Assembly (NCBI GenBank): GCA_963210315.1
Contig: OY723314.1
Location: 372,001 to 436,000, forward strand
Direction of reading: 5' to 3'
Length of the DNA: 64,000 bases
From: Rhynchopus euleeides
Lineage: Eukaryota > Euglenozoa > Diplonemea > Diplonemida > Diplonemidae
Numbering within the stretch: position 1 is the stretch's first letter; every line of letters starts with the position of its first letter. Below are positions 62,530 through 64,000 of this stretch, one piece after another. A program made the translations under genes and the position numbers. The notes beneath the pieces were generated by a model. It searched no databases. It saw only the letters and a program-made list of their open reading frames with translations, and was not told where the DNA came from.

Positions 62530-64000
62530 TTACTTCTTCTTGGGCTTGCTGGGGCAAGTCTGCATGTTGTGCCCAGGCTTCCTACACCCTTTGCAGAGCC
62601 TGCGGTGTTTGTTGGGAGTCTGGGTGGTCGGGGACGCTGCGCGCTTCTTTTCGGAGGACTGGGAGGACTGGGAAGGCTGTGTCTGTGTGAGAGAGTTCAC
62701 ACGAACCGGCTTCGCCCATGCCAAGATGCTTGTCTGTTGGGTTGGCTGAGACACAACTTTCTTTTGGGTGGACTGCTTCTCTGTGCTCTCTTTTGCCTTC
62801 CCGTCCAACCCAGGTTCAAGGTCCGCACCACCAGCCTCAGGGGATGTTTCTGTGCTTGGTGCGAAGGTGAGGTCCGGACAAAGGGAGCTCTTCACGAACC
62901 CGTCCTCCTCACCCGACACCTTCAGCACGTACCCCATATCCCGCAAGCGCTGGGCTACCACCTCCCCCCTCACACTTTCCACCGACTTTCCCCAAACAGC
63001 TCCAACAGAGGTGCACATGGCCTCGCGGTACCACCTCTCTGTGAAGCGACAATCCTGGCGAAAACCTTCGGCTGTTGATTTCTTTATCTCGAGACGGGCT
63101 TTGTCCTTGAGCCCTTCCAGGTGAGTGTGGAAGGCAGCCTTGAATGGTGCAAATGCATGCACATCAAGGTACTGCACTGTTCCTGTCAACCCACCTGGAA
63201 TGACCGCTGACTTCGCCCCCGTCTTCCTGTGCAAGTACGCAACATTTTTTGGTGCAATGTGTGTTGTCGCCGAGTCATAAATGACAAGCACGTTTTTGTT
63301 TTTGCAAATGGGGGCCAAGACGCTGTCAATCCACCACCGCCACTCGGCTTCTTTGACCCAGCCGGTTTTCTGGAAAGTACAGTTACTGGGGGGGGGCAAA
63401 TACAAGGGTATACTCTTCTATTCACCGTGCCAGCTTACGTAATTCAGGGTTTTCAAAAAATTGTTTTTTAGCTGAAAAGTTGTCTAGTATGCAAATACAA
63501 GAGTATATACTCTTGTATTTGCATACTAGAAATGTGGCCTCCGGGTGGGCCCTCATGGGGCAGCGGCGCCGAAGAGACAATACGAGCGTCCTCTTGGCCT
63601 TTCCCACCCCGAGGCGACTCCCACCAGACCGTGACGACTCCAGACAGGAGGCCCACTGGCCTGGGGGGGGTCATTGGAAGTACAAAATATGATGAAAACC
63701 CCACAAAAGTTCTTCAAAAGTCTAGTATGCAAATACAAGAGTATACTCTTGTATTTGCTCGGTGAACTTTGTAAAATCGCGATTTCTGGAGTACTCTTGT
63801 ATTAGCATATACCCTTGTATTTGCATATACTCTTGTATTTGCCCCCCCCCCCCCCCCCCAGTAACCCCCGAGTCTTTGTGAATCTGATGCTCCTCCTTCT
63901 TTATCCTCTCGCCCGCACCTTTAAAAACGATCGACTGCTTTGTCGCAAGAATGGTCCTGTCTTTCACACTGAACGTGACAGCACCAATCAACGTGGCAAA
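62530..64000 (-). pseudogene. Pogo/Tigger-type DDE transposase, interrupted and partial
   Basis: Coding segments are 62530-63383 and 63864-64000; the N-terminal part lies beyond the window. The first visible stretch (GAVTFSVKDRTILATKQSIV) is the region around the first catalytic Asp in DDE_1 proteins. LVIYDSATTHIA carries the second acid, and VIPGGLTGTVQYLDVHAFAPFK matches the family's IPGGxTxxxQPLDVxxxxPFK with the third. A Ser/Thr/Gln-rich linker and a CCHC knuckle (CKGCRKPGHNMQTC) end the protein. A 476-bp element with a TA duplication splits the gene. Skipping that insert, the frame runs on unbroken, so the insertion looks like the main lesion seen here. It may be a transposon's own gene or a host-adopted one. 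Confidence 0.82.
63386..63861. mobile_element. 476-bp TA-flanked MITE inside the transposase gene
   Basis: The ends read CTGGGGGGGGGCAAATACAAG inward from both sides (the right G-run is longer), with TA outside each. The arms contain repeated AATACAAGAGTATACTCTTG palindromes at 63495, 63730 and 63790-63835. The central 63535-63715 is unique. TA duplication and a short inverted repeat fit a Tc1/mariner-type non-autonomous element. Confidence 0.85.

Overview
This window comes from a nuclear genome of a eukaryote, most likely a GC-rich protist or alga. Genes carry spliceosomal introns: three inferred introns all start GTATG and end in a pyrimidine tract plus CAG. Products are typically eukaryotic: an MSI1/RBBP4 WD40 protein, an actin-family protein, a centrin-like EF-hand protein and a GPI-type cysteine-rich surface protein. 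Coding DNA is GC-rich at third positions, and intergenic DNA is full of runs of 10 to 18 G or C. I cannot name the organism. A chromerid, haptophyte or similar alga would fit, but that is a guess.

Only five host genes are well supported: centrin-like (10758-11921, three exons, +), actin-like (29363-30517, +), MSI1/RBBP4-like (32816-35021, two exons, +), a Ser-rich protein of unknown function (38667-39059, +) and a secreted PAN-like surface protein (56559-59189, +). A pogo-type transposase gene (62530 to the window end, -) is interrupted by a small TA-flanked element. Other possible coding pieces are weak.

Most of the rest is mobile DNA. From left to right: a 1.1 kb long-inverted-repeat element (1-1127, second copy 47600-48740); a degraded inverted-repeat element (2120-3441); a Mutator-like family with three perfect 9-bp target duplications (3479-4339, 12324-13187, 60460-61771, and a truncated copy at 59461-59802); an element whose ends are packed with AACCGGTT (4421-6430); paired 77-bp foldbacks (13752-14627); an 11 kb inverted-repeat element (15872-26828) enclosing about 9.3 kb of 41-bp satellite in two subfamilies; a 2 kb near-perfect palindrome (26825-28858); an iteron foldback (28896-29246) just upstream of the actin-like gene; a DIRS/VIPER-type tyrosine-recombinase retroelement (39202-44222) set inside its own 211-bp repeat; and three DNA elements that share the terminus CACGGTGG and 2-bp target duplications, two of them nested (44325-47402 enclosing 44988-47360, and 48768-51128). 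A roughly 50 to 110-bp MITE with 3-bp target duplications occurs five times, once in an intron.

Two themes stand out. Many unrelated element families carry dense subterminal arrays of short palindromes or iterons, each family with its own motif. The retroelement, the 211-bp repeat and the satellite-bearing element are the strongest candidates for something new. A 110-nt cloverleaf-like region with an upstream TATA box (60171-60280) may be an undescribed RNA gene. The long stretches 1128-2119, 6436-8476, 14631-15871, 30518-32815, 35022-38666 and 51129-56002 contain no gene I can support.
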